This document shows, piece after piece, positions 24,527-31,314 of a DNA stretch of 31,314 nucleotides. How positions within the stretch are numbered: position 1 is the stretch's first letter; every line of letters starts with the position of its first letter. This DNA is from a virus. The position numbers and the translations under genes are program-made. The stretch covers positions 1-31,314 of IMG/VR virus record IMGVR_UViG_3300020164_000072; one strand, written 5' to 3'. The notes below the pieces were generated by a model that searched no databases, had not been told where the DNA came from, and was given only the letters and a program-made list of their open reading frames with translations.

Positions 24527-25185
24527 TATGTATTCCCTGCTAATATGTATGCACCACTACCATTAGTTATTGTATAACTAGTTTGTGATGTTATTAAGTA
24601 TTTATCTGTTGGGCCTAGAACAGTATCTGACCGGTTTACTGGATAGTACGCAATAGTAGAAGGCCCCATACCAAATGTATTAATAGCTGCTATTGTATAT
24701 GAATAATCTACAGAAATATCTCCCGTTAAATCTTCATAATATGTTGAGTTAATATTTGTATTGGATTCAATAGTCTCATCCAAAGTTAGTTGTGGTTTTG
24801 CCCGAGTTATTTGATACCCGATAATTGGGCCACTTCCAGCATTTACCGGACCTTGCCATTGTAATATAATAGTACTATTAATAGGATGTATAGTAGCTAT
24901 TGCTAATTGAGGAGCACTCGGAACTCTATTATCATAAGGATTTACAATATTAGTATCTGGTGCTTCACTTCTTACTAATTTAGGATTAATAATATTTAAT
25001 TCGGAAATAGAAAATGGAATATTCTGAGGATTAGTTTTATCAGCATCATCTTTACAGACGAGTAAATTCGACTGAGTATTATATCTATCAGTTATTAATA
25101 TTGCATCTTTTTGTCTGATCTTTCTACCACATACATCACATAATATATAGGCATATCCTGGACCAGTTTTCCTTTCTATTGGCAT
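24526..25185 (-). CDS. Virion protein with zinc finger and fibronectin type III domain
   Basis: 219 residues. The N-terminus has ILCDVCGRKIRQKD (C16, C19) and LLVCKDDADK (C44), like the short CxxC...CxxC/D finger found in phage structural genes, though the fourth Cys is an Asp here. Residues 88-183 look like an Fn3 domain: VPSAPQLAIA, ILQW, GYQITRA, YSYTIAAINTFGMGPS. Fn3 domains on virions often bind carbohydrate or host surface weakly. Placed between a small virion protein and the fibre, so likely part of the adsorption apparatus. Weak ribosome site; TAATG coupling. Confidence 0.65.
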   Translation of the reverse strand: MPIERKTGPGYAYILCDVCGRKIRQKDAILITDRYNTQSNLLVCKDDADKTNPQNIPFSISELNIINPKLVRSEAPDTNIVNPYDNRVPSAPQLAIATIHPINSTIILQWQGPVNAGSGPIIGYQITRAKPQLTLDETIESNTNINSTYYEDLTGDISVDYSYTIAAINTFGMGPSTIAYYPVNRSDTVLGPTDKYLITSQTSYTITNGSGAYILAGNT

Positions 25186-25592
25186 TAATTAGGTCTAACT
25201 TCTAATATTAAAGTAATTTTATTGCCTGAAGCTAAACCAGTAGTAGTTAATAGAATATTACCTGTAATTCCTGTTCCGGCTGTATTTTTTAATCCGCCTA
25301 TATCTTTAAAATTCATATCCATACTGTAACCATTATACGGCATTGCTAAGGCTAGGACTTTTGTAGAAGCGTCAAAATCTAAATTTACAACACCTAATGC
25401 AGCATTAGATACATATCTTGCCCGTATAATAGTAGATTTTAAAGGGTCCGCTATTCCGATAGCTGTTGCTACAGCACTGCTATTATAAATTATTGTGTTT
25501 GTTTCTTGAGTTCCATCACTCGCAATACAAATATATTGTATAACTCTTTGTTCATTAGCTAGTAATCTAGTGTTTGTTATTGTATTAGCCAA
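25185..25592 (-). CDS. Small virion-associated beta protein, 135 aa
   Basis: 135 residues, beta-rich, no charged clusters, typical of small phage structural proteins encoded between capsid and fibre genes (LLANEQRVIQYICIASDGTQ, then RARYVSNAALGVVNL). Start codon TTG at 25592, with GAGGAG well placed; no better ATG. A terminator-like hairpin lies just upstream, so expression may depend on read-through. Function not recognised. Confidence 0.6.
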   Translation of the reverse strand: MANTITNTRLLANEQRVIQYICIASDGTQETNTIIYNSSAVATAIGIADPLKSTIIRARYVSNAALGVVNLDFDASTKVLALAMPYNGYSMDMNFKDIGGLKNTAGTGITGNILLTTTGLASGNKITLILEVRPN

Positions 25593-25631
25593 AATAAATC
25601 TCCTCTTTTAGCTGTTTATAATAATGTAAGA

Positions 25632-25652
25632 AGGGGCTTTCGCCCCCTTTTT
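25632..25652. terminator. GC-rich hairpin between beta-helix and small virion gene
   Basis: Stem AAGGGGC / GCCCC(C)TT with a 4-base loop (TTTC on plus, GAAA on minus). The plus strand has a run of T after it; on the minus strand, the coding direction, the tail is TTCTT. It can end or attenuate late transcription, and would also stop antisense transcription. Confidence 0.6.
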
Positions 25653-25653
25653 A

Positions 25654-26619
25654 TTAAGAATCAGCACCTGGTAGTAGGTAGCCAGACAATGCAACAGAAC
25701 TAGAGTATTTATTTTCCATAAACATGAAACCAGAAGATGCTGTTACTAAGATTTCAGATGTGTCATCTAAACTTGTAATTAGATTATATCTGATAATACC
25801 AGCATTAGTAGTTCCATCAGTAGTAATAATAATACCTGTAGTTGCTGCTTGAGCACCAACTAAACTAATAACATTTCTGCTAATCTCTACATCTGTAACT
25901 ACTTTACCTGTGGCAATAGGCATTAAACCTGCAGTGCTTGTAGCAGCATGTTTAACAATACTGTCTTTAATAGTTAAACCACGATTAGTTCCATTCATTT
26001 TTACAAGACATGAACCAGAAGTAGTGCCTAAACCATTCATTTGACATTCAATAATAGCTAAACCATCAGTATTATTGGAAGTAGCACTAGTATCAACAAT
26101 AGCTTTAAAATTAAGAACTGATGAAGTATCTCTAAATTCACAATTATTTAAACTGAAGCCTTTAGCTGTAGTTGTAGTGAATAAAGCTGCAATAGCTAAA
26201 AAATTAGCTACAAATAGACAGTTACTAATTGAAATATTAGCTGCTGTAACATTAATAGTAGCTGTATTAGCTGTATCTAGGGTAAATGTTGGTCTTAGAG
26301 ACCCTACACCTAAACCTACAATAGCAACACCAGCAACACTGAGTGTTAGAGCTGTAGCACTTGAAATTGTTTCGGCATGTCCAGGCATAACCATGATGAT
26401 ATCACCACGACTAGCTGTACAGGAGGCCATAGCACCACTTAATGTGCTGAATGGTTTTTGATAACTTCCGAGATTACCATCACTACCACCAATACCGCCA
26501 TCGGCAACTACTGCGGAGTTATTTAAGAAGAATACTTTCCCTGGATGAGCTAAATTAATAGGGAGTCCACGTACCGTAAGGCCGTTGGCAAATCCATGTG
26601 GGTAATTTGAAATTGGCAT
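25654..26619 (-). CDS. Right-handed beta-helix virion protein
   Basis: 321 residues. The start MPISNYPHGFANGLTVRGLP and then HPGKVFFLNN, followed by a GSDGNLGSYQKPFSTLSGAM stretch, is typical of phage structural proteins with a pectate-lyase-like beta helix (repeats such as ISISNCLFVANF, FSLNNCEFRDTS, LAIIECQMNGLG, LTIKDSIVKH). No catalytic residues can be named. It may be a head fibre or a surface spike. GGAGAAA lies 11 bases before the ATG. Its transcript may start at the extended -10 site at 26727. Confidence 0.65.
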   Translation of the reverse strand: MPISNYPHGFANGLTVRGLPINLAHPGKVFFLNNSAVVADGGIGGSDGNLGSYQKPFSTLSGAMASCTASRGDIIMVMPGHAETISSATALTLSVAGVAIVGLGVGSLRPTFTLDTANTATINVTAANISISNCLFVANFLAIAALFTTTTAKGFSLNNCEFRDTSSVLNFKAIVDTSATSNNTDGLAIIECQMNGLGTTSGSCLVKMNGTNRGLTIKDSIVKHAATSTAGLMPIATGKVVTDVEISRNVISLVGAQAATTGIIITTDGTTNAGIIRYNLITSLDDTSEILVTASSGFMFMENKYSSSVALSGYLLPGADS

Positions 26620-26677
26620 ATATTTTATTTCTCCATTATTATAGTTATCTATAATTAATTGTTAAACTTGAGAAGAG

Positions 26678-26698
26678 CTGGCCCCATAAAGAGGCCAA
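26678..26698 (-). other. Leader hairpin upstream of the beta-helix gene
   Basis: Inverted repeat TGGCC / GGCCA around a 9-base loop, about 30 bases downstream of the 26727 promoter and 60 bases before the beta-helix start. May protect the 5' end of the transcript; no T run, so not a terminator. Confidence 0.4.
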
Positions 26699-26726
26699 TT
26701 CTAACTATTTCTTTGCGTTCAAGTAT

Positions 26727-26735
26727 ATTATAGCA
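26727..26735 (-). promoter_or_regulatory. Extended -10 promoter for the adsorption genes
   Basis: On the minus strand TGCTATAAT spans 26735-26727, in the 183-base gap after the capsid gene and its terminator. No good -35. It would restart transcription for 25654 and the genes beyond. Same TGnTATAAT form as the site at 18619. Confidence 0.5.
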
Positions 26736-26762
26736 TTCTTTATTCGAATACTATCATATAAT

Positions 26763-26796
26763 TGGATAAAGTCCAGAGGTTTTTAAATTCTGGACT
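26763..26796 (-). terminator. Terminator after the major capsid gene
   Basis: Minus-strand stem AGTCCAGA (26796-26789) / TCTGGACT (26777-26770), 11-base loop, then TTTAT. It starts seven bases after the capsid stop and probably shortens transcripts there to favour capsid output. Confidence 0.7.
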
Positions 26797-26802
26797 GTTG
26801 AT

Positions 26803-27708
26803 TTAAGCACCAGGACTTCCATATATTCCGCGAGGATCAGTCCATCCAAAAGAAAATCTTTCAGAAGCTTTGAACTTAACATTTTCAGTATCGAAGTCAC
26901 TATCATCTTTGATTTCTAGTGCTCTACGAGAGAAATGTTTTAGACCTTCAGCTACGTCAGTTTTAATAAAGAATGCATCAGTGTCAGTTAGATAATGATT
27001 CATTACAATACCACCTGGCAACATACCAAGGCTAACCATAGCATTAATATCTCTTTCAGCAGTTCCTGGACGATCCATATTCTTAAGAATACGTTGAGCT
27101 TCAAATTGAAGTTGGCGAGGAATAATTAATTTCATTCCGCGAGCACTCATTCGAAGATTTGCATCATCAACAAAACCTGCGATATCAATAAGAGCTTGTT
27201 CTAAAGATGCTTCACTTAAATCTGCAGCTGTAGCAATCTTGTTAGAGAAAGTACCGCCTTTAGAAAGTAAATGAGCTGTAGAACAAAGTTCTAAAGCATC
27301 AGCACCAGTATAAGAACTATTGAATGCTCTATTTAGAATATTAGCAGCAACGTTTTCTTTAGTTTGTTTCATAGAACGAGCCAAAGCTTCAGAACGTTGT
27401 TGAGCTAATTTAATATAGAGATTATCTTCAATAGCTTCTCTAGAAATTACATAACCTAATGCATAAGTAACATGAACATAGCGTTTCAAGAACCCTTGTT
27501 GCATACTATCATATGATAAAGCCATGCCTTCTGGTTTTACTGCTGCTAAACCAAATCCATTAACATTAACATCTTCTTCAAAATTCATTGATGACATCAT
27601 TGTATCGAAGATTTGTTTATATTCTTCTGGATATTGATTATAAGCAAGACCAAACCAGGAATTTACTCCAGGGCGCAAGGCCTTGGAAATCGCACCTGTA
27701 TTTATCAT
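26803..27708 (-). CDS. Major capsid protein
   Basis: 301 residues, the main shell protein. The N-terminal half with FDTMMSSMNFEEDVNVNGFG, SYDSMQQGFLKRYVHVTYAL and LAQQRSEALARSMKQTKENV has the E-loop and long spine helix arrangement of HK97-fold Mu gpT/podovirus-type capsid proteins; the end ERFSFGWTDPRGIYGSPG is common in this group. A GGAG site precedes the ATG. It lies after the scaffold and the decoration-type gene and is followed by its own terminator, fitting high expression. Confidence 0.85.
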   Translation of the reverse strand: MINTGAISKALRPGVNSWFGLAYNQYPEEYKQIFDTMMSSMNFEEDVNVNGFGLAAVKPEGMALSYDSMQQGFLKRYVHVTYALGYVISREAIEDNLYIKLAQQRSEALARSMKQTKENVAANILNRAFNSSYTGADALELCSTAHLLSKGGTFSNKIATAADLSEASLEQALIDIAGFVDDANLRMSARGMKLIIPRQLQFEAQRILKNMDRPGTAERDINAMVSLGMLPGGIVMNHYLTDTDAFFIKTDVAEGLKHFSRRALEIKDDSDFDTENVKFKASERFSFGWTDPRGIYGSPGA

Positions 27709-27711
27709 ATA

Positions 27712-28296
27712 TTATATCTCCGTAACATTGGTAGCACTAGCATTAACTTCAGTATGCAAGTTGGGTCTAACTAACCATTTAGCATATGTTCCTACAGCGT
27801 TATCTGATTTTGGAGAAAGACCTACGATAATCCAGGTGTTGTTTGTAGCTTTAGCATTATTATCAATTTGATATTTAGAACGACCAATAGTTGTATCTGC
27901 ATTTAATGCAGTGACGCTATTAATATGTTTACCAACATCTGTAACAGCTAGTGCAGTGCCTGCTCCACCCTCTTGTACTTCAAAGAGTAGGTTTGGGTCA
28001 TCAGCAACTAATACATAACCAATATCAGCAGCAGCTAAGTAACCTACTTGACTTAGATTTCCTAGGACAGGTTCAATACCAATAACAACACCAGTAATAG
28101 CAGAGCCAGTTGTAGCACGAACGATTTCAGGGCCACCGTAGGGATCGGAACTTGATACAACACGAATTACAGGATCGCCTACGCCAATAATACCGGCTGT
28201 AGCATCTTTATAATACCGATTGCATTGGCCTGTGTAAGGTTTACCATCAGAGTGTCGTACAGGTTCAAAACCGCGTGGCGCGTTTAAATTTGCCAT
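27712..28296 (-). CDS. Capsid decoration / structural cement-type protein
   Basis: 194 residues, beta-rich. The start LNAPRGFEPVRHSDGKPYTG and the later ITGVVIGIEP and GYVLVADDPNLLFEVQEGG are typical of proteins encoded just before podovirus capsid genes and thought to stabilise or decorate the shell. No membrane or catalytic motif. AAAGGAA before the ATG; three bases separate it from the capsid start. Role inferred from place and pattern. Confidence 0.65.
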   Translation of the reverse strand: MANLNAPRGFEPVRHSDGKPYTGQCNRYYKDATAGIIGVGDPVIRVVSSSDPYGGPEIVRATTGSAITGVVIGIEPVLGNLSQVGYLAAADIGYVLVADDPNLLFEVQEGGAGTALAVTDVGKHINSVTALNADTTIGRSKYQIDNNAKATNNTWIIVGLSPKSDNAVGTYAKWLVRPNLHTEVNASATNVTEI

Positions 28297-28316
28297 TTGT
28301 TTTTTCCTTTAATAAA

Positions 28317-28730
28317 TTATTTAATCTCCATATCCCCATAATCTGCACCGGATTGGGCAAACTTACTTGGGTCATATGAAGCCTCGACGCGATCAATTTC
28401 TTTTTGTTTATCTTTTTGATCTTCATCATAAATTTCTTTTGGAATCTCCATTAAAATTGCTGTTCGACAAGAAGCATTGATATCTTTATTCACTACTTTT
28501 CGTACTACTGAGCCTAATTGAGATTCTGATTGAGCTCTTTCATCGCTACTATTAGCATTTTTATCCATTACTGGAGTCCAACCTGCTTGCATGTAAGATT
28601 CAATTCTATCAGGAGTTTCATTAACATACCGTCTTTCCCATCCTTCCCGATGAGTGGCTGCTAATGCTCGCTGCTTATGTAATGGCGTTCTCTGTGGCCT
28701 TTTACTACTGTCTAAATGTTTATTAGTCAT
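28317..28730 (-). CDS. Hypothetical virion-module protein, 137 aa
   Basis: Charged, hydrophilic protein between scaffold and decoration genes. GWERRYVNETPDRIESYMQA then GWTPVMDK recalls small phage proteins in this position whose role is not known. I chose the ATG at 28730, eight bases after GGAG; GTG at 28763 and ATG at 28736 are in frame but poorly placed. Probably needed for head assembly. Confidence 0.6.
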   Translation of the reverse strand: MTNKHLDSSKRPQRTPLHKQRALAATHREGWERRYVNETPDRIESYMQAGWTPVMDKNANSSDERAQSESQLGSVVRKVVNKDINASCRTAILMEIPKEIYDEDQKDKQKEIDRVEASYDPSKFAQSGADYGDMEIK

Positions 28731-28749
28731 ACTCATAACTCCATCTAAA

Positions 28750-29559
28750 TTATTTAAGTTCACCTAAGTCAACTAAATCTTTTATGTATTTCTCTACAGT
28801 CATTATACCACGAGATTTAAAATCTTGTGCTACCTTCTTCTGTTCATATGATAAATCATTAAAAGAATATTTTCTATTAGATGATTTTCTGGCTACATTA
28901 TCACCATCCCCCATTTCAACATAAGAATTATCTCTACTAACGACTTCTTTTTTATTAAAATAATTAGGGAATCGTTTTACCATATGTTCTTCTAGTGCTT
29001 GCATATGATCTTTTGGAGATAATTTTCTAGACATTAAATCAATATCACGTTGTTTAACGAATTCAGCAATTTCCATTTCTTCAAATCCAGGAGATTTAAA
29101 GATATGTCCATATTTGTCTGTGAAAGCATCAGCTTCAGGAATAGATGCTGGAACTGCGGTTAATTTTGCTTGTTCATGTTCAATTTGTGTAACAGTTTGT
29201 AAGTCACCTCTTAAAACAGCTTCTTCTTTTTCTTTTCGTAATGTATCTAAAGCTCTATTGTACGCTAATTTTTCTTGTTTGGTCATATGCTCTGTTAAAG
29301 AATCAATAGCTTTCTGCATTTGTTTTAATTGTTTACCACGAGCTTTGATTTCTTCATATAGAGGTTCTGTGCGAGCATATTCTTCTGCTGATTTAACACC
29401 ATCAGGACTCCAACCTTTATCCATCTGTTCTTTTTCAAAAGCTGTATAATCTTTACCAGAATGGTCTACAGGTTCTTCTATAATTTCTTCATGTTGTTCT
29501 TTATCTTCAATAATACCCTGAGCTTTTAGTTCTGTTTTAATTTCGTCTTCTATTGACAT
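28750..29559 (-). CDS. Scaffolding protein
   Basis: 269 residues, highly charged and helical, with a coiled coil at about 70-130 (KQLKQMQKAIDSLTEHM, then LDTLRKEKEEAVLRGD). This composition and the place between portal and capsid are those of scaffolding proteins that template the procapsid and then leave. The C-terminal helix (EQKKVAQDFKSRGIMTVEKY) may bind capsid. AGGAG precedes the ATG; one base separates it from the upstream stop. Confidence 0.7.
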   Translation of the reverse strand: MSIEDEIKTELKAQGIIEDKEQHEEIIEEPVDHSGKDYTAFEKEQMDKGWSPDGVKSAEEYARTEPLYEEIKARGKQLKQMQKAIDSLTEHMTKQEKLAYNRALDTLRKEKEEAVLRGDLQTVTQIEHEQAKLTAVPASIPEADAFTDKYGHIFKSPGFEEMEIAEFVKQRDIDLMSRKLSPKDHMQALEEHMVKRFPNYFNKKEVVSRDNSYVEMGDGDNVARKSSNRKYSFNDLSYEQKKVAQDFKSRGIMTVEKYIKDLVDLGELK

Positions 29560-29560
29560 A

Positions 29561-29902
29561 TCATTCTCCTACAAAAATTGCTTGAACATCTTCGTCATTA
29601 ATAATTCTATAGATTTCATCATCTTCAATATCAGTTCTATCATCACCTGAATATCGACAAATCATGACAAGATCTCCTTCTTTACACCATGGGTGCCCAT
29701 CATCAAATGCTTTAAAAGCTGTAGGCCCTAAAGCTACAATTCTAGCTTCTTGAGTACTAAGTTTTTCTGCATTCAATTTCTTGTTGGTTTTTACTTCAAC
29801 AATAATTTTTTGGTCTCCATAAGTGACTTCTTTTACTTCACTTACTCTTTTTAACTTCACCAAAACTCTATGTCCTGCTGGTTTTATCTGTCTCTTCAAC
29901 AT
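29561..29902 (-). CDS. GroES-like co-chaperonin
   Basis: 113 residues with the order of strands of Cpn10: IKPAGHRVLVKLKRV at the start, ARIVALGPTAFKAF, CKEGDLVMICRYSGDD, and an end VQAIFVGE corresponding to the ILAIVE end of GroES. Between strands the usual mobile loop (GGIVL in GroES) is replaced by a charged segment with QKIIVEV. It lies next to the scaffold, so the likely job is helping host GroEL fold the capsid protein. It overlaps the preceding gene by 35 bases; GGAG lies eight bases before the ATG. Confidence 0.7.
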   Translation of the reverse strand: MLKRQIKPAGHRVLVKLKRVSEVKEVTYGDQKIIVEVKTNKKLNAEKLSTQEARIVALGPTAFKAFDDGHPWCKEGDLVMICRYSGDDRTDIEDDEIYRIINDEDVQAIFVGE

Positions 29903-30134
29903 CTAAGTCGTCTCCATCGTCTAAGTCTTCACAAGTTATCTCTAACACTAGATCAATTCCTTCTCGCATGCCCAATAATTTAGTCATACGTGATTGGCAA
30001 TCCTCGGCGAGGATATTGTTAGCGTTGATCATACCACTTTCAATATTTTTTCTTACGTCTTCTAAAGCTTTAAATAAGGCAATTGTAATTGGATCTTTTT
30101 TCCAAGTTCTAAAATTACTAATGTCTATTTTCAT
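29868..30134 (-). CDS. Hypothetical protein, 88 aa
   Basis: Soluble protein starting MKIDISNFRTWKKDPITIAL; one long helix at about 17-45 and an acidic tail (EDLDDGDDLDVEETD). No family recognised. ATGA overlap with the upstream gene and a 35-base overlap with the GroES-like gene place it firmly in the head operon. Confidence 0.6.
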   Translation of the reverse strand: MKIDISNFRTWKKDPITIALFKALEDVRKNIESGMINANNILAEDCQSRMTKLLGMREGIDLVLEITCEDLDDGDDLDVEETDKTSRT

Positions 30135-30436
30135 GTATTAAATCCTTGTAGATCGTCTACATTTTCATAATCTGGCAATAAATCTGCGGGGGTCGCGTCA
30201 TCAGGAGTCATAATCCCTAAATCATCTATATTAACCATTGGATTTCTTGTTTTAAATTCTTGATATCCTTGTGCCATATTATCAGGTATTATCGGCATAT
30301 ATGATTCAATTTTAGGAACTTTATTTGGTATATCCATATTAGGTATTTTAAATGGCTCGAGACCAGGATCTGTTGTATCATCTACATTAATCATCTCGGG
30401 TAATAAATCTACTAATTCAACAGGTTTCTTTCTCAT
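30131..30436 (-). CDS. Hypothetical protein, 101 aa, Pro/Asp-rich
   Basis: Likely disordered acidic protein rich in Pro, Asp and Met (repeat-like LVDLLPEMINVDD and PADLLPDYENVDD). No family recognised. It overlaps the portal stop and the next gene by four bases on each side. A short linear-motif protein could bind portal or scaffold; that is a guess. Confidence 0.6.
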   Translation of the reverse strand: MRKKPVELVDLLPEMINVDDTTDPGLEPFKIPNMDIPNKVPKIESYMPIIPDNMAQGYQEFKTRNPMVNIDDLGIMTPDDATPADLLPDYENVDDLQGFNT

Positions 30437-31314
30437 GATTTATCCTTTTCTTTCAGAATATTTCTGACCTGTTCAGGAGATAATCCCTTTAATTTGGCCG
30501 TATGTAAAATATCATGTTCAGAATATTTTGGTATTCCTTTTTCTTTAGCATCCAACTCTATTTTTTTATTCTCAGTCTTATCTTTAATAAGTGTTTTAGT
30601 TAAATCTGTACTTACTTTAGTTGCTTTAGTTTTAGCATCCATAGAATTTAATACTAATTTAGCTTGATCTAGTTCTTGTTTATGATTAAATTGAGCACCC
30701 TTCATTAAATCAGAAGAATTAAGTTTAGCCGCAGCAATAGCAACTTTACTATCACCATGAGAAGCATCAATTTGCATTTTAACTGTTCTAGCAGCAGATT
30801 CTTGTATTTGTGAATCTGTCATAGCAGCTTTTAATGCCATATCTTGTTGTCCAATACTAGCATTTTGAGCCAGCACTGTCATTTTGTGCCCCATTTCAAC
30901 TATTTGAGCATTAATTAGTTGAATTTGCGCTAAAATAAGTTGTTGATCTGGAGGAGGGGGTGCACTAGGGTCTGGTTTTGGTAATAATCTATCAATAGTT
31001 GATTGATCTAAGCTCATAGATTGTAATGTATACTCATCAGCAGCTCTCATATCAACTGTAGGGAGTTGGTGCATAACCATAGATCTATTTAATCGTTGTT
31101 GATCACTAGATAAAGAAGGGTCTGATACAGGATAAACATCCATACTATATAATTCAAAATCTTTTTTAGCATCTGCTTCTGGATCATCCATAATTTCTTT
31201 ATATTTTGCATCAGAAAGATGGTGAGCATTTAAAGCATAAAGTTTTGTATATTCTTTTTTTAAACTTCTATATAATCTTTTGTTAATTGCAGCAAATATC
31301 TTACTACCTTGCTC
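30433..31314 (-). CDS. Portal protein, C-terminal part (partial at right edge)
   Basis: 293 residues in frame to the window edge; the first ATG at 31191 is internal, since the codons before it read EQGSKIFAAINKRLYRSLKK, typical of podovirus portals. DVYPVSDPSLSSDQQRLNRS is also a portal signature of the P22-like type. The last 170 residues are helical and Ala/Gln/Lys-rich, like the barrel that reaches into the head of P22 portal. The missing N-terminal part and the terminase should lie to the right. It heads the head operon seen here. Confidence 0.8.
   Translation of the reverse strand, partial: EQGSKIFAAINKRLYRSLKKEYTKLYALNAHHLSDAKYKEIMDDPEADAKKDFELYSMDVYPVSDPSLSSDQQRLNRSMVMHQLPTVDMRAADEYTLQSMSLDQSTIDRLLPKPDPSAPPPPDQQLILAQIQLINAQIVEMGHKMTVLAQNASIGQQDMALKAAMTDSQIQESAARTVKMQIDASHGDSKVAIAAAKLNSSDLMKGAQFNHKQELDQAKLVLNSMDAKTKATKVSTDLTKTLIKDKTENKKIELDAKEKGIPKYSEHDILHTAKLKGLSPEQVRNILKEKDKS

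Noticed and set aside
1-31314. tRNA, rRNA, integrase, attachment site or insertion sequence
   Set aside because: No cloverleaf, rRNA segment, recombinase motif or IS-like inverted ends were recognised by eye; a tRNAscan run would settle the tRNA question.

Overview
The window is a contiguous, AT-rich segment of a tailed double-stranded DNA phage with a short-tailed (podovirus) morphology. No integrase, repressor, plasmid or chromosomal gene is visible. The phage appears to use host transcription: Shine-Dalgarno sites are GGAG/AAGGA-like and several sites match the sigma70 consensus, one of them perfectly (TTGACA-17-TATAAT). That suits a proteobacterial-type Gram-negative host, as do a signal peptide on the first gene and several small inner-membrane-like proteins. 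The host cannot be named from the sequence. A PolA-type polymerase with Tyr at the Pol I Phe762 position and the lack of lysogeny genes suggest a virulent life style.

The left arm (1-13.3 kb, plus strand) holds replication and host-takeover genes. In order: the end of an exported M48 metalloprotease; a sigma70 promoter; a DnaB-like helicase; an HNH homing-type nuclease wedged between helicase and polymerase; a PolA-type DNA polymerase; a hidden 51-aa membrane protein; an SSB-like protein and a terminator. Next come a short protein resembling the tail of RelB/DinJ antitoxins, a 5'-3' exonuclease, the wreck of a homing nuclease carrying a duplicated PhoH N-terminus, PhoH, a run of small membrane and unknown proteins with an HNH protein, and an RNase H-fold exonuclease with a zinc ribbon. 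The arm ends with a SbmA/BacA-like transporter and a ClpX-like AAA+ unfoldase. Genes are tightly packed with ATGA/TAATG overlaps.

The right arm (13.3-31.3 kb, minus strand, read right to left) is the virion module. Its core follows the order of phage P22: portal (partial at the right edge), scaffold, capsid, gp4-like, gp10-like, a fibre at the gp26 position, a GNAT-like protein at the gp14 position, then three ejection-type proteins at the gp7, gp20 and gp16 positions. Additions to that core are a GroES-like co-chaperonin before the scaffold, a decoration-type protein before the capsid, and a receptor-binding block (beta-helix protein, small virion protein, zinc finger plus FN3 protein, fibre, small tail protein) between capsid and gp4-like gene. 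The two arms converge at about 13.3 kb, where a perfect 9-bp stem lies inside a 38-aa reading frame.

The most interesting items are a ClpX-like unfoldase that keeps the ClpP-docking IGF loop but lacks the N-domain and the RKH loop; the SbmA/BacA-like peptide-transporter homologue beside it; the decayed homing nuclease at phoH; and two fibres that share a paralogous C-terminal domain, one of them in a GC-rich cassette. Terminase, lysis genes and most of the portal lie outside the window or were not recognised.
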